Shown: positions 36,636 to 45,900 of the stretch, piece by piece
Layout: each line of letters opens with the position of its first letter
Position numbering within the stretch: position 1 is the first letter of the stretch
Source: an uncultured Alphaproteobacteria bacterium
GTDB taxonomy: Bacteria; Pseudomonadota; Alphaproteobacteria; CAAHEQ01; UBA3637
DNA: 64,000 nucleotides
Reading direction: 5' to 3'
Assembly (NCBI GenBank): GCA_934203105.1
Contig: CAKPYQ010000005.1
Span: 10,594 to 74,593, forward strand
Translations under genes and position numbers: made by a program
The notes under the pieces: generated by a model
The model's database searches: none
The model's input: only the letters and a program-made list of their open reading frames with translations
Told to the model about the DNA's origin: nothing

Positions 36636-36992
36636 TTATTTCAAAGCCGCTTTGGCTTTTTCAATCAATCCGGCAAAAGCAGCAGTATCGTTCAATGCGA
36701 TATCAGCCAAGACTTTACGGTCCAGATTGATGTTGGCCTGACTCAGCCCGTTCATAAATCGGGAGTATGTCAAACCTTCGGCACGAACGCCGGCGTTAAT
36801 ACGCGCAATCCACAAAGAACGGAAAGTCCGTTTTTTTGCTTTACGATCGCGATAAGCGTATTGTAAACCTTTTTCAACTTTTTCTTTTGCAATAGTGAAA
36901 ACTTTGGAATTACGGCCGCGATAGCCTTTTGCCATATCCAAGATTTTTTTATGTTTTGCGTGAGCAACAACGCCTCTTTTTACACGAGCCAT
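36636..36992 (-). CDS. rplT: 50S ribosomal protein L20
   Basis: The 118-residue basic protein begins ARVKRGVVAHAKHKKIL and has AKGYRGRNSKVFTIAKEKV and LWIARINAGVRAEG, all classic for L20. It binds 23S rRNA early in assembly and in other bacteria represses its own operon. It starts 10 bases after rpmI, with AGGAGATAAAAA upstream. infC, a usual neighbour, is not found upstream here. Confidence 0.98.
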   Translation of the reverse strand: MARVKRGVVAHAKHKKILDMAKGYRGRNSKVFTIAKEKVEKGLQYAYRDRKAKKRTFRSLWIARINAGVRAEGLTYSRFMNGLSQANINLDRKVLADIALNDTAAFAGLIEKAKAALK

Positions 36993-37002
36993 TTTTTATC
37001 TC

Positions 37003-37197
37003 CTATCCATTCATAAAACGTTCGACAGTTTTGAAGTTGGTTGTATCCAAGATACGACCGCCTCTGGCTTGTCTTTTCATCTTTGTTGTTTTACATGCAA
37101 GGCAATGGCGTTTGAAAGCCGTTGTTCTTTTGATTTTGCCGGTTGCAGTCAGCGTAAAACGCTTTTTAACGGCAGATTTTGTTTTTAATTTTGGCAT
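37003..37197 (-). CDS. rpmI: 50S ribosomal protein L35
   Basis: The 64-residue basic protein (MPKLKTKSAVKKRFTLTATG, then KRHCLACKTTKMKRQARG) matches L35 in length and pattern. It is first in rpmI-rplT-pheS-pheT, behind a predicted promoter 79-107 bases upstream. Confidence 0.97.
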   Translation of the reverse strand: MPKLKTKSAVKKRFTLTATGKIKRTTAFKRHCLACKTTKMKRQARGGRILDTTNFKTVERFMNG

Positions 37198-37275
37198 TTT
37201 TTATCCTTTAAAATAAAGTTAAACCAGCGAATCGGCAGGCATACCAAAAGCCCGTTTGATTCGAATAGAGCTTTA

Positions 37276-37304
37276 CTTATACACCAAAACTTTATTTTAA
37301 TCAA
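37276..37304 (-). promoter_or_regulatory. Predicted promoter of rpmI-rplT-pheS-pheT
   Basis: On the minus strand TTGATT and TATAAG are 17 bases apart, leaving a leader of about 70 bases before rpmI. Confidence 0.6.
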
Positions 37305-37405
37305 GTACTTTTTTGTTTTTTATCTGTTTAATTTTTTTTTACCCGCTTTTATACCGGTCCATTTTGTACAGACGCGCGAAAATTACAAAAAATTTCAATT
37401 TTTGC

Positions 37406-37411
37406 TTGACA
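37406..37411 (+). promoter_or_regulatory. Possible -35 element of the Nudix gene
   Basis: A perfect TTGACA lies 43 bases before the ATG. The -10 is poor (TTAAAA or TATGTT, depending on spacing). Confidence 0.35.
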
Positions 37412-37453
37412 CATGTATTTAGGTATGTTAAAAGCTTTTGTCAGGAGGAGCCA

Positions 37454-37882
37454 ATGAATAAATATATTTTAAATGAAATAGAGCTGTATCAAACCGGCAG
37501 CTTTCCAAAGTTTTATCATTCTGTTTTAATATTATTAAAGGACCTGCAAAAAGGCGGTTGGGTATTATCCTTTAACAAAAAGCGCAAAGGTTGGGAATTT
37601 CCGGGCGGTCACGTTGAAGATGGCGAAAGTTGGCAACAAACTGCGGTTCGTGAAACCAAAGAGGAAGTTCAAGCTGAACTGAAAGATTTAACGTATTACG
37701 GTTATTATATTTTGCCTTCCGGTCATACAACGTTGATTACATCGGCCAATGTTGATCATTATGTTACGGGCTTTGACAATTTTGAAACGGAAAAAACGAC
37801 GGTATTTCCAACGCTGCCGAAAGATTTAACATTCAAAGACGGCCTGTATCAATTTATCATTTCTCACTTTCCTTTGAATTAG
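37454..37882 (+). CDS. Nudix hydrolase
   Basis: The 142-residue product has a Nudix box at about residues 52-74: GGHVEDGE, seven residues, then RETKEEVQ. It keeps the catalytic REXXEE glutamates, but the last Gly of the box (EExGU) is Gln. Nudix enzymes cleave nucleoside diphosphates linked to other groups; the substrate cannot be read. The start is fixed by AGGAGG at 37443-37448; the longer frame from 37313 runs through the promoter region. Confidence 0.85.
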   Translation: MNKYILNEIELYQTGSFPKFYHSVLILLKDLQKGGWVLSFNKKRKGWEFPGGHVEDGESWQQTAVRETKEEVQAELKDLTYYGYYILPSGHTTLITSANVDHYVTGFDNFETEKTTVFPTLPKDLTFKDGLYQFIISHFPLN

Positions 37883-37900
37883 AAAAAGTTTTGCAAAGAA

Positions 37901-37930
37901 AAAAGCCGGCGTTTGAATGTCGGCTTTTTC
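37901..37930 (+). terminator. Intrinsic terminator, bidirectional
   Basis: AAAAGCCG and CGGCTTTT form an eight-pair stem around a 12-base loop, with T-runs on both strands. It lies between the convergent Nudix and pyrG genes. Confidence 0.85.
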
Positions 37931-37959
37931 TTTCTTGTTTTTATTTTATCAAAGTTTAT

Positions 37960-39603
37960 TTAAAGCAGTTGATTTTGTTTTAAAGCGGCTTCGATAAAGG
38001 CCCTGAAAATCGGTTGTGCAGCAAAAGGTTTGCTTTTGAATTCAGGGTGGAATTGTCCCGCAATAAAGAACGGGTGATCCGGAATTTCGATAATTTCAGG
38101 CAATAATCCGTCCGGTGATTTGCCGGATATGATAACGCCTTTTTGAGCCAATTGATCCTCCCACGAAATATCCATTTCGTAACGGTGACGATGACGTTCG
38201 TGAATGACTTCCGCGCCGTCGTAAATTTTACTGGCCAAGCTGCCCGCGCGGATAATGCAAGGATAAGCCCCCAAGCGCATTGTTCCGCCCATATCGCCGT
38301 CGTCCGGACGAATAGACTTTACACCGTCTTTTTCCCATACTTTCATACGCGTAATGATCGGCGTGCATTCTTTTGTAAATTCGGTCGAGTTTGCATCTTT
38401 GATGCCAAGCAGATGGCGACATGCTTCCACGACGGCCATTTGCATACCCAAACAAATCCCAAAGAAAGGAACTTTTTTCTCGCGCGCATATTGAATCGCG
38501 CGGATTTTTCCTTCTGTTCCTCGGGCGCCAAAGCCACCCGGGACTAAAATCCCGTCTAATCCGTTTAGCTTTTCGGCAAAGGCTGCATCGTCTAAATCTT
38601 CCAAGCTTTCGCTTTCAATCCAATCAATGTCTACTTTTGTTTTGTTGGCAATGCCTGCGTGAACCAAAGCTTCCTTTAACGACTTATATGTATCCGGCAG
38701 TCCGCAATATTTTCCGACAACGCCGATTTTTACTTTGCGTTCAAAGTTTTCCATTGTATGAATGATGTCTTTCCATTTTGTCAAATCCGGTTCGGGAGCC
38801 GTTTCCAACATTCCAAAATGTTTTAAAACTTGCGTATCCAGCCCTTGTGCATGATAGGACAAAGGAATTTCATATATGTTTTTAACGTCCAAAGCCGCGA
38901 CGACATCGTCTTTGCTGACATTGCAAAATAAACCCAATTTACGGCGTTCATCTTCGCCGATTTCAACTTTGCTGCGGCAAAGTAAAACGTCCGCCTGAAT
39001 ACCCGATTCCAATAATTTTTTAACCGCTTGTTGGGTCGGTTTTGTCTTTAATTCGCCCGCGGTTTCAATAAATGGGAGCAACGTCAAATACACAAAGCAA
39101 ACGTTTTGCCGTCCCTTTTCGTTGGCAAATTGGCGCGCCGCTTCCAAAAACAAAGTGCCTTCGATATCACCGACCGTGCCGCCGACTTCGTATAAAACAA
39201 AGTCTTCGTCAGTAATGTCCGAGTCCATAAAAGCTTTTAATTCATTTGTGACGTGGGGAATCATTTGAACGGTTGCGCCCAAATAATCGCCGCGTCTTTC
39301 TTTGCGCAATACGGTGTCATAGATTTTGCCGCCCGAAATGCTGTCCGTTTTGTGACAAGAGATCCCGACAAAACGTTCATAATGTCCCAAGTCCAAATCG
39401 GTTTCCGCGCCGTCATCGGTGACAAAAACTTCGCCATGTTGATACGGGCTCATTGTGCCGGGATCGATGTTTAAATACGGATCCATTTTGCGCATACGGA
39501 CTTTATAGCCGCGCGCTTGCAACAATGAACCAATAGCTGCGGAGGCGATGCCTTTCCCTAAACTGGAAACAACACCACCTAAAATAAAGACATATTTAGT
39601 CAT
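37960..39603 (-). CDS. pyrG: CTP synthase
   Basis: This full-length enzyme of 547 residues has the N-terminal amidoligase domain with GGVVSSLGKGIASAAIG and the C-terminal class I glutamine amidotransferase with the catalytic Cys in FFGICLGMQMAVVEA, plus the His/Glu pair near GQFHPEF. It makes CTP from UTP, ATP and glutamine in the cytosol. AGGAGA precedes the ATG. It follows rmuC on the minus strand after 111 bases with its own likely promoter. Confidence 0.98.
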   Translation of the reverse strand: MTKYVFILGGVVSSLGKGIASAAIGSLLQARGYKVRMRKMDPYLNIDPGTMSPYQHGEVFVTDDGAETDLDLGHYERFVGISCHKTDSISGGKIYDTVLRKERRGDYLGATVQMIPHVTNELKAFMDSDITDEDFVLYEVGGTVGDIEGTLFLEAARQFANEKGRQNVCFVYLTLLPFIETAGELKTKPTQQAVKKLLESGIQADVLLCRSKVEIGEDERRKLGLFCNVSKDDVVAALDVKNIYEIPLSYHAQGLDTQVLKHFGMLETAPEPDLTKWKDIIHTMENFERKVKIGVVGKYCGLPDTYKSLKEALVHAGIANKTKVDIDWIESESLEDLDDAAFAEKLNGLDGILVPGGFGARGTEGKIRAIQYAREKKVPFFGICLGMQMAVVEACRHLLGIKDANSTEFTKECTPIITRMKVWEKDGVKSIRPDDGDMGGTMRLGAYPCIIRAGSLASKIYDGAEVIHERHRHRYEMDISWEDQLAQKGVIISGKSPDGLLPEIIEIPDHPFFIAGQFHPEFKSKPFAAQPIFRAFIEAALKQNQLL

Positions 39604-39632
39604 TTCGATTCTCCTGTAATGGTTTTCTTTTT

Positions 39633-39661
39633 CTTCTAAACCAAAAGCACGTCCAGGTCAA
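39633..39661 (-). promoter_or_regulatory. Possible pyrG promoter
   Basis: On the minus strand TTGACC and TAGAAG are 17 bases apart, 30 bases upstream of the ATG. The -35 is good and the -10 weak. Confidence 0.4.
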
Positions 39662-39714
39662 GAGAATAAAAATATTTTTGTATGTGTTTTTTATATGTGC
39701 TTGTAAATCAAAGA

Positions 39715-40812
39715 TTATTGCGCGTGGGCGATTTGGGCTTTTGCATCATCATCTACGGATATGTTTTCCGAAACATCCCGCAATTTGCGTTCGATAGCGC
39801 GAGTCCTTGTGCCGGCTTCGTCCAATACTTTGCCGGCTGCATCAATGTTCTTTTTGACTTTATCGACCCAATCAGCATACTTGGTAAATTCGGTTTTTGC
39901 CTCTCCCAAAGCCTGCCAAACTTCGCCGGATCTTTTTTGTATTGCCAATGTTCGAAATCCCATTTGCAAGCTGGTCAAAAAAGCGCCCAAAGTGCTGGGG
40001 CCGGTAATGGTGATTTTGTGGTTTTTTTGGACGTTTGCAGCCAACCCGGGACGGCGCATTACTTCGGCATACAAACCTTCGGTTGGCAAAAACATAATCG
40101 CAAAATCCGTCGTTTTGGGAACTTCGATATAATGATCGGCAATGCGTTTTGCTTCCAATTTAATGCGTTTTTCCAAATCTGAACCAGCTTGATCGACGGC
40201 CGCGGCATCGCCTTTTTCCGACGCCGAAATCAATCTTTCGTAATCTTCATAGGGAAACTTGGCATCAATCGGAATCAATCCGTCCGGTAAAACAACCGCA
40301 TATTCGACAACTTCCGTTGTGCCGGCTTTGATTTTGGCATTTTTGACGTATTGATCGGGAGAGAGCATTTGCTCTAATAAAGCACCCAATTGAACTTCCC
40401 CCCAAACTCCGCGTGTTTTTACGTTTGTCAGCACGCGCTTTAAGTCGCCGACGCCCATCACCAAGTTATGCATTTCCCCCAAACCTTGGTGGACTTTTTC
40501 CAATCGTTCGGAAACTTGCGCAAAGCTGGTGCTGATTTTATTTTCTAATGTGGTTTGTAATTTTTCGTCAACCGTCGAGCGGACTTTGTCTAATTGGCTT
40601 TCGACCGACCGGCGAATGGCTTCGTTAAAGCCCAATAAAGACGCGTTTAATTCTTGGCGCAACAGTCCCGAATCTTCTTTTTGGCCGCGTTCTAATCGAG
40701 CTAAATCTTCCGAAAAAGTTTCATCGTTTGTTGACAATTTACATATAACAAACAAAACCAAAAATAAATTAACAACCAAAATGATCAGTAATAAAATCAA
40801 GTTCACAGACAT
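39715..40812 (-). CDS. rmuC: DNA recombination protein RmuC
   Basis: The 365-residue product has an N-terminal membrane helix (LILLLIILVVNLFLVLFVI), a coiled coil of about 90 residues, and the RmuC domain with GVWGEVQLGALLEQML, PIDAKFPYEDYERL and FLPTEGLYAEVMRRPGL. RmuC proteins limit inversions at short inverted repeats and have a nuclease-like fold. It is third in a minus-strand run with the acetyltransferase and dipeptidase genes (gaps of 1 and 11 bases). Confidence 0.93.
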   Translation of the reverse strand: MSVNLILLLIILVVNLFLVLFVICKLSTNDETFSEDLARLERGQKEDSGLLRQELNASLLGFNEAIRRSVESQLDKVRSTVDEKLQTTLENKISTSFAQVSERLEKVHQGLGEMHNLVMGVGDLKRVLTNVKTRGVWGEVQLGALLEQMLSPDQYVKNAKIKAGTTEVVEYAVVLPDGLIPIDAKFPYEDYERLISASEKGDAAAVDQAGSDLEKRIKLEAKRIADHYIEVPKTTDFAIMFLPTEGLYAEVMRRPGLAANVQKNHKITITGPSTLGAFLTSLQMGFRTLAIQKRSGEVWQALGEAKTEFTKYADWVDKVKKNIDAAGKVLDEAGTRTRAIERKLRDVSENISVDDDAKAQIAHAQ

Positions 40813-40823
40813 ATTAAAATCTC

Positions 40824-41447
40824 CTAATCAATACTGGCAAAAATCGCCAAGTTTGTTTTTGTCAAGCGCGCCCACAACCGATCACCGAAAGAATAATGCC
40901 ACCATTCGGGCGGATAATTGACAAAACCGACTGATGTCAAAACGCTGTCCAATAGGTGACGGTTTTTAAGGGCCGCTTCTGATAATGCGGTGTTTTCCGA
41001 ACTGGCACAAGCGGAAAAATCCCGCACAAAAGATCCCATATCGTATTCTTTGCCGTCTTTGTCGCACAAAGTGATGTCAACCGCCGCGCCGGATTGGTGT
41101 CCGCTGCCTTGACGATAAGGGTTTGCGGCATAAACATCACATTTGGCGATAAATTCTTCGCTGTTCGGATCCAACAAAGGATTTTCTTTTTTGATTCGCT
41201 CGACAACGCCGTTCCAAAGCTCGATTTGCTTTGATTTGGGGCGCAGGGCTTCATAAATCATAAAATAATATCCGTCCGGCAATCGGCTTTGTGCTTTTTT
41301 CAGCAAATCATAAGTGTATGCGCGAATGCGCCTTTCTTGCGTAAACTTCTCATTAAAGAAAAATCCGTCTTGTTCTTTGATTTCGACCAACGGATTTTGA
41401 ATGTCGAAAATATGATCCGGTTCTTTTAAGATGCTGTCATCAAACAT
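40824..41447 (-). CDS. D-alanyl-D-alanine dipeptidase (VanX/DdpX family)
   Basis: The 207-residue M15D metallopeptidase has zinc ligands H117 and D124 in SGHQSGAAVD and H184 in the EWWHYSF motif, with E181 as catalytic base and the transition-state Arg in EALRP. It splits D-Ala-D-Ala. No VanH, VanA or VanR/S genes are nearby, so recycling of wall dipeptides is more likely than glycopeptide resistance. No signal peptide is seen, so it is probably cytoplasmic. Confidence 0.88.
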   Translation of the reverse strand: MFDDSILKEPDHIFDIQNPLVEIKEQDGFFFNEKFTQERRIRAYTYDLLKKAQSRLPDGYYFMIYEALRPKSKQIELWNGVVERIKKENPLLDPNSEEFIAKCDVYAANPYRQGSGHQSGAAVDITLCDKDGKEYDMGSFVRDFSACASSENTALSEAALKNRHLLDSVLTSVGFVNYPPEWWHYSFGDRLWARLTKTNLAIFASID

Positions 41448-41448
41448 T

Positions 41449-42066
41449 TTATGCGCGCTCCAATAATTTTTGATTGCTGATGTTTAACATTTTGCCGGCA
41501 AAATCGCCACGAGCAACAACAAAAGCTTTTCTGGGTTCGCTTTTATAATCCGATTTTTCGATAAAGCCGACGGGCTTTCCGCCGATTTTGTTAATTAAGT
41601 TTGTCGAATATTTGTTTTCGGGGTGAGCCGTCACGTCCATTCTTTCGAATTTTTGAAAGTATAAAAATAAAACGGCAACAACGGCTTCCAGCGCATAGCC
41701 TTTTGAACCGTACAGAGGATCGATAAAGTATCCCAAATCGCCGTAAGTTGTTTTGCCGTTATGGACGGTGGGTTTCATATCTGCCGCGACCGATCCGATT
41801 AACTGATTGTTTGGCAAGCGAATAGCATAACGATAGGTGACCGGATCCGGATCTTTGTTTTCCGTGCGTACCTTAAAAGCATAATCGATGATTTTTTCTC
41901 TTAACTCTTTTTCGTCGTCGGCTTGGAAAGCATAGTAAGGATAATAGCCTTCGGTTGTTTTGGCTTTTTCATTGATGCGTTGAGCGATATTGAATACGTC
42001 CAATAAGTCCTTTGGCCCTTTCATATCGTTTAAAACCAAGCGCGGCGTTTTTATTTCAGGCTTCAT
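41449..42066 (-). CDS. GNAT-family N-acetyltransferase
   Basis: The 205-residue product fits the RimJ/RimL-like GNAT layout: KTPRLVLNDMKGPKD at the start, IRLPNNQLIGSVAADM in the middle, then DLGYFIDPLYGSKGYALEAV as the acetyl-CoA region and ENKYSTNLINKIGGKPVG. The acceptor is unknown. An AGGAGG site precedes the ATG. It heads a tight minus-strand run with the dipeptidase and rmuC. Confidence 0.85.
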   Translation of the reverse strand: MKPEIKTPRLVLNDMKGPKDLLDVFNIAQRINEKAKTTEGYYPYYAFQADDEKELREKIIDYAFKVRTENKDPDPVTYRYAIRLPNNQLIGSVAADMKPTVHNGKTTYGDLGYFIDPLYGSKGYALEAVVAVLFLYFQKFERMDVTAHPENKYSTNLINKIGGKPVGFIEKSDYKSEPRKAFVVARGDFAGKMLNISNQKLLERA

Positions 42067-42170
42067 TTTTTTAAGCCTCCTTTCTTGTTTTAAGAAAATC
42101 GAATGCTATCACATTTTATGTCAAAAGTCAAGTCGGATCAGCCCGATCTTCTTTTAAAAGAGCCTTTCCG

Positions 42171-42734
42171 TTATCCTTTTTCCAAAATATCCAAACACTT
42201 ATTGATATCATTAAATGGCAAGCGTTTAATAAAGTTTATGTCTTTATCCCACCATTTGACGGCAAGCAAGCGCCGGATTGTTTTTTCGTCAAATCGATAT
42301 TTAATGATTTTTGCCGGCACGCCTCCCACGATTGCATAAGGCGGAACATCCTTTGTGACAACGGCGCCGGCTGCGATAATCGCTCCGTCGGCAATGTGAA
42401 CGCCGTCCATAATGATTACATTTGTTCCGATCCAAACATCGTTGCCGATTGATACGGGCTTTGAATATTCCCATTTGGGCTTTTGTTGATCGGCGTCAAA
42501 GGGGATTTGCTCAAAGTCCAAATATTGGAAAATGTGCGTCGACAACCAATTTGTCGGGTGTTGGGTGACCCCGATTTTGATGTCGCTGCCCAAAGAGCAA
42601 AACTTGCCGATACAGGAGCGCTTATCCGAAATCGAAACGTGACTGCCGCAATAAGAGTAGGCGCCAAAATGGTTTCGTTTTAAAAAGCGTTCTTTTTTCT
42701 TTTTCTTTAAATAACTTTTGATGCTTTTAATCAT
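42171..42734 (-). CDS. Left-handed beta-helix O-acetyltransferase (CatB/hexapeptide family)
   Basis: The 187-residue product from MIKSIKSYLKKKK has hexapeptide repeats (SIGNDVWIGTNVIIMDGVHI, GAIIAAGAVVTKDV) and the family closing motif AIVGGVPAKIIKYRF. It uses acetyl-CoA to O-acetylate a sugar or small molecule, possibly surface glycan. ATG 42734 with GGAGA is preferred over 42785. It is a single gene, facing away from nifJ. Confidence 0.87.
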   Translation of the reverse strand: MIKSIKSYLKKKKKERFLKRNHFGAYSYCGSHVSISDKRSCIGKFCSLGSDIKIGVTQHPTNWLSTHIFQYLDFEQIPFDADQQKPKWEYSKPVSIGNDVWIGTNVIIMDGVHIADGAIIAAGAVVTKDVPPYAIVGGVPAKIIKYRFDEKTIRRLLAVKWWDKDINFIKRLPFNDINKCLDILEKG

Positions 42735-42826
42735 ATTTTTTCTCCGGTTACATAAAATGATATCGTGTTTGCTTTTAAAAAACAAGCTTTTTGATCAGGG
42801 GGGATAAAAAAAATATAAAAATATAC

Positions 42827-42855
42827 TGGACAAAAATCCAAGAATATTGTATAAG
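42827..42855 (+). promoter_or_regulatory. Predicted nifJ promoter
   Basis: TGGACA at 42827 and TATAAG at 42850 are 17 bases apart, giving a leader of about 100 bases. Confidence 0.6.
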
Positions 42856-42909
42856 AGCGATATCCATAAAATCATATTCTGAGTTATCTTTTGCGGAATG
42901 TGTTGGAAC

Positions 42910-42930
42910 AGCCCTGTTTTTTTCAGGGCT
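42910..42930 (+). promoter_or_regulatory. Stem-loop in the nifJ 5' leader
   Basis: A perfect seven-pair stem, AGCCCTG with CAGGGCT, has a loop of seven T. It is not followed by a T-run, so it is not a terminator. It sits 31 bases before the ATG and could protect or regulate the message. Confidence 0.55.
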
Positions 42931-42961
42931 GATGAGTTATTTTTGAAAGAAAGGAAAAATT

Positions 42962-45900
42962 ATGGCTCAAAAGATGAAGATGATGGACGGGAACGAAGCC
43001 GCTGCTTCCGTTGCCCACCGTCTGAATGAAGTATCAATTATTTATCCGATTACGCCGTCGTCACCTATGGGTGAATGGGCGGACGCTTGGTCGGCTGCGG
43101 GTATCCGCAACATTTGGGGCAAGTTGCCGACAGTTGTTGAAATGCAATCCGAAGCGGGTGCTATCGGCGCTGTTCACGGTTCTTTGCAAGCCGGTTCTTT
43201 AACAACAACCTATACAGCATCGCAAGGTTTGTTGTTGATGATCCCGAATATGTACAAAATCGCCGGTGAATTAACACCGTTTGTTATGCATGTTGCTGCA
43301 CGTGCGTTGGCTTATCACGCATTGTCCATTTTCGGCGATCACTCTGACGTTATGGCATGCCGTCAAACCGGTTTTGCTATGATTGCATCAAACTCGGTTC
43401 AAGAAGCGGGCGACTTTGCGGCGATTGCTCAAATGGCGACATTAAAATCCCGTGTACCGTTCTTGCACTTCTTTGACGGTTTCCGTACATCGCACGAAAT
43501 CAACAAAGCAACGACTTTGTCTGATGATGAATTAAAAGCTTTGATGGAAGGCTTGGATACACACTTTGTTGCGAAACACGCTTTGACACCGGATAAACCG
43601 ATGATTCGCGGTACCGCACAAAATCCGGACGTATTCTTCCAAACTCGTGAAGCTTCAAACGTTTACTATAACCGCGTACCAGAATTGGTCGAAGAATCAA
43701 TGCGTAAGTTCGAAGAAGTGACAGGCAGAGCTTATCACTTAGTTGACTATGTCGGCGCCGAAGATGCCGAAAACGTGATCGTTGTTATGGGTTCAGCCGG
43801 TGAAACAGCGGAAGAAACAGCAAAATATTTGAACGCTCACGGCGAAAAAGTCGGTGTTGCAAAAGTTCATTTGTATCGTCCTTTCCCGGCAAAAGCATTT
43901 GTTGAAGCTTTGCCAAAGACAGTTAAAGTCTTGCAAGTTTTGGACAGAACAAAAGAATCCGGATCAATGGGTGAACCGTTGTATTTGGACGTTGTTGCTG
44001 CTGTTACGGAAATGGGCTTGAATGTTAAAGTTTTGGGCGGTCGTTATGGCTTGTCTTCAAAAGACTTTACGCCGGCGATGGCAAAAGCCGTTTTCGAAAA
44101 CACAACAAAAAATCACTTTACGGTCGGTATCAATGATGATGTAACGCATTTGTCTTTGGACTATGACGAACACTTTGATATTGCCGGATCTGATGTAACA
44201 CGTTGCATTTTCTTCGGTTTGGGTGCTGATGGTACTGTCGGTGCGAATAAAAACTCGATTAAGATTATTGCTGACGCAGACGGTGCTTATGGTCAAGCAT
44301 ACTTTGTATATGACTCGAAAAAATCCGGTGCGATGACAACATCTCACTTGCGTTTTGCAAAACACCCGATTAAAGCGCCTTATTTGATTTCAAAGGCATC
44401 TTTCGTTGCAGTTCACCACATGCCGTTTATGGAAAAGATTGATATGACATCTTGCTTGGCTGATAACGGTGTGTTGTTGTTAAACAGCCCGATACCGGCA
44501 GATCAAATTTGGAACCACTTGCCGCGCGAAGTACAACAAGACGTTGTTAACAAACACGCCAAAGTGTACACGATTGATGCTGTTGAAGTGGCCAAAAAGA
44601 CTGGTATGGGTCGCAGAATTAACACAATTATGCAAACTTGCTTCTTTGCGATTTCCGGCGTTTTGCCAAAAGATGAAGCAATCGAAAAGATTAAAAAGTA
44701 TGCTGAAAAAACTTATGCTAAAAAAGGTCCGGAAATTGTGGCTGCAAACATTGCCGCTATTGACGGCAGCTTGGAACACTTGCACGAAGTAAAGGTCGAA
44801 GGAGTTACTTCTACTCATACGCGTCAAGCGGGTGTACCGGCTGATGCGCCTGAATTCTTGCAAAAGATTACTTCGAAGATTATCGAAGGCAAAGGCGAAC
44901 AAATGGCTGTTTCCGAATTTGCCGATGTTGTTGACGGTACTTGGCCGACAGCGACGACGCAATACGAAAAACGTTGTATTGCAACGGAAGTTCCGGATTG
45001 GAATTCCGAATTGTGTATTCAATGCGGTAAGTGCGCGATGGTATGTCCGCACGCGGCAATTCGTTTGAAAGTGGCTAAACCGGAAGCGTTGAAAGATGCT
45101 CCTGCCGGCTTTAAGTCTGCTGATTTCAAAGGCAAAGAATTTGCCGGTGACAAGTTCATCGTTCAGTGTTCGTCCGAAGACTGCACGGGTTGTGGCTTGT
45201 GTGCAAGCGTTTGCCCGAGCAAAAACAGACAAAATCCGGATGAAAAAGCTTTGATGATGCAACCGATTGAAAAGAATTTCGAACAAAATGTTGCAAATTG
45301 GAACTTCTTCAAAAACTTGCCGGAAGTTGACAGAACTGCAATCGAACCGAAGTTGGTCAAAAATGTTGAATTGTTGCAACCGTTGTTCGAATTTTCCGGT
45401 GCTTGTGCCGGTTGCGGTGAAACTCCGTATATTAAGTTGATGAGCCAATTGTTCGGTGATCGTGCTTTGATTGCGAACGCAACGGGTTGTTCATCGATTT
45501 ACGGCGGTAACTTGCCGACAACTCCGTACGCAAAAGACGCTTGCGGCCGTGGTCCGGCTTGGGCGAACAGCTTGTTCGAAGACAACGCCGAATTCGGTTT
45601 AGGTATGCGTTACTCTGTTGACAGCAAAAAAGAATTTGCAGAAGAATTGTTAAAAGGCTTGGAAACACAAGTCGGAGGCGATTTGACAAATGCAATTTTG
45701 ACGGCTGATCAATCCAATGAAGCCGGTTTGAAAGCTCAACGTGAACGCGTTGCCGAATTGAAAAAGAAATTGGAAACAATTTCCGATGACAAAGCTAAAT
45801 TGTTGGCGCCTTTGGCTGATTACTTGGTCAAAAAATCCGTTTGGATTTTCGGCGGTGACGGTTGGGCTTATGATATCGGTTACGGTGGTTTGGATCATGT

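Noticed and set aside
40824..41447. VanX-type dipeptidase as a vancomycin resistance gene
   Set aside because: No vanH, vanA or regulatory genes are nearby and the organism appears Gram-negative; wall recycling is the simpler reading.
44480..45448. 322-codon open frame antisense to nifJ
   Set aside because: The composition (Phe, Arg, Asn, Ser rich) is that of reversed biased codons; nifJ motifs on the plus strand are unambiguous.
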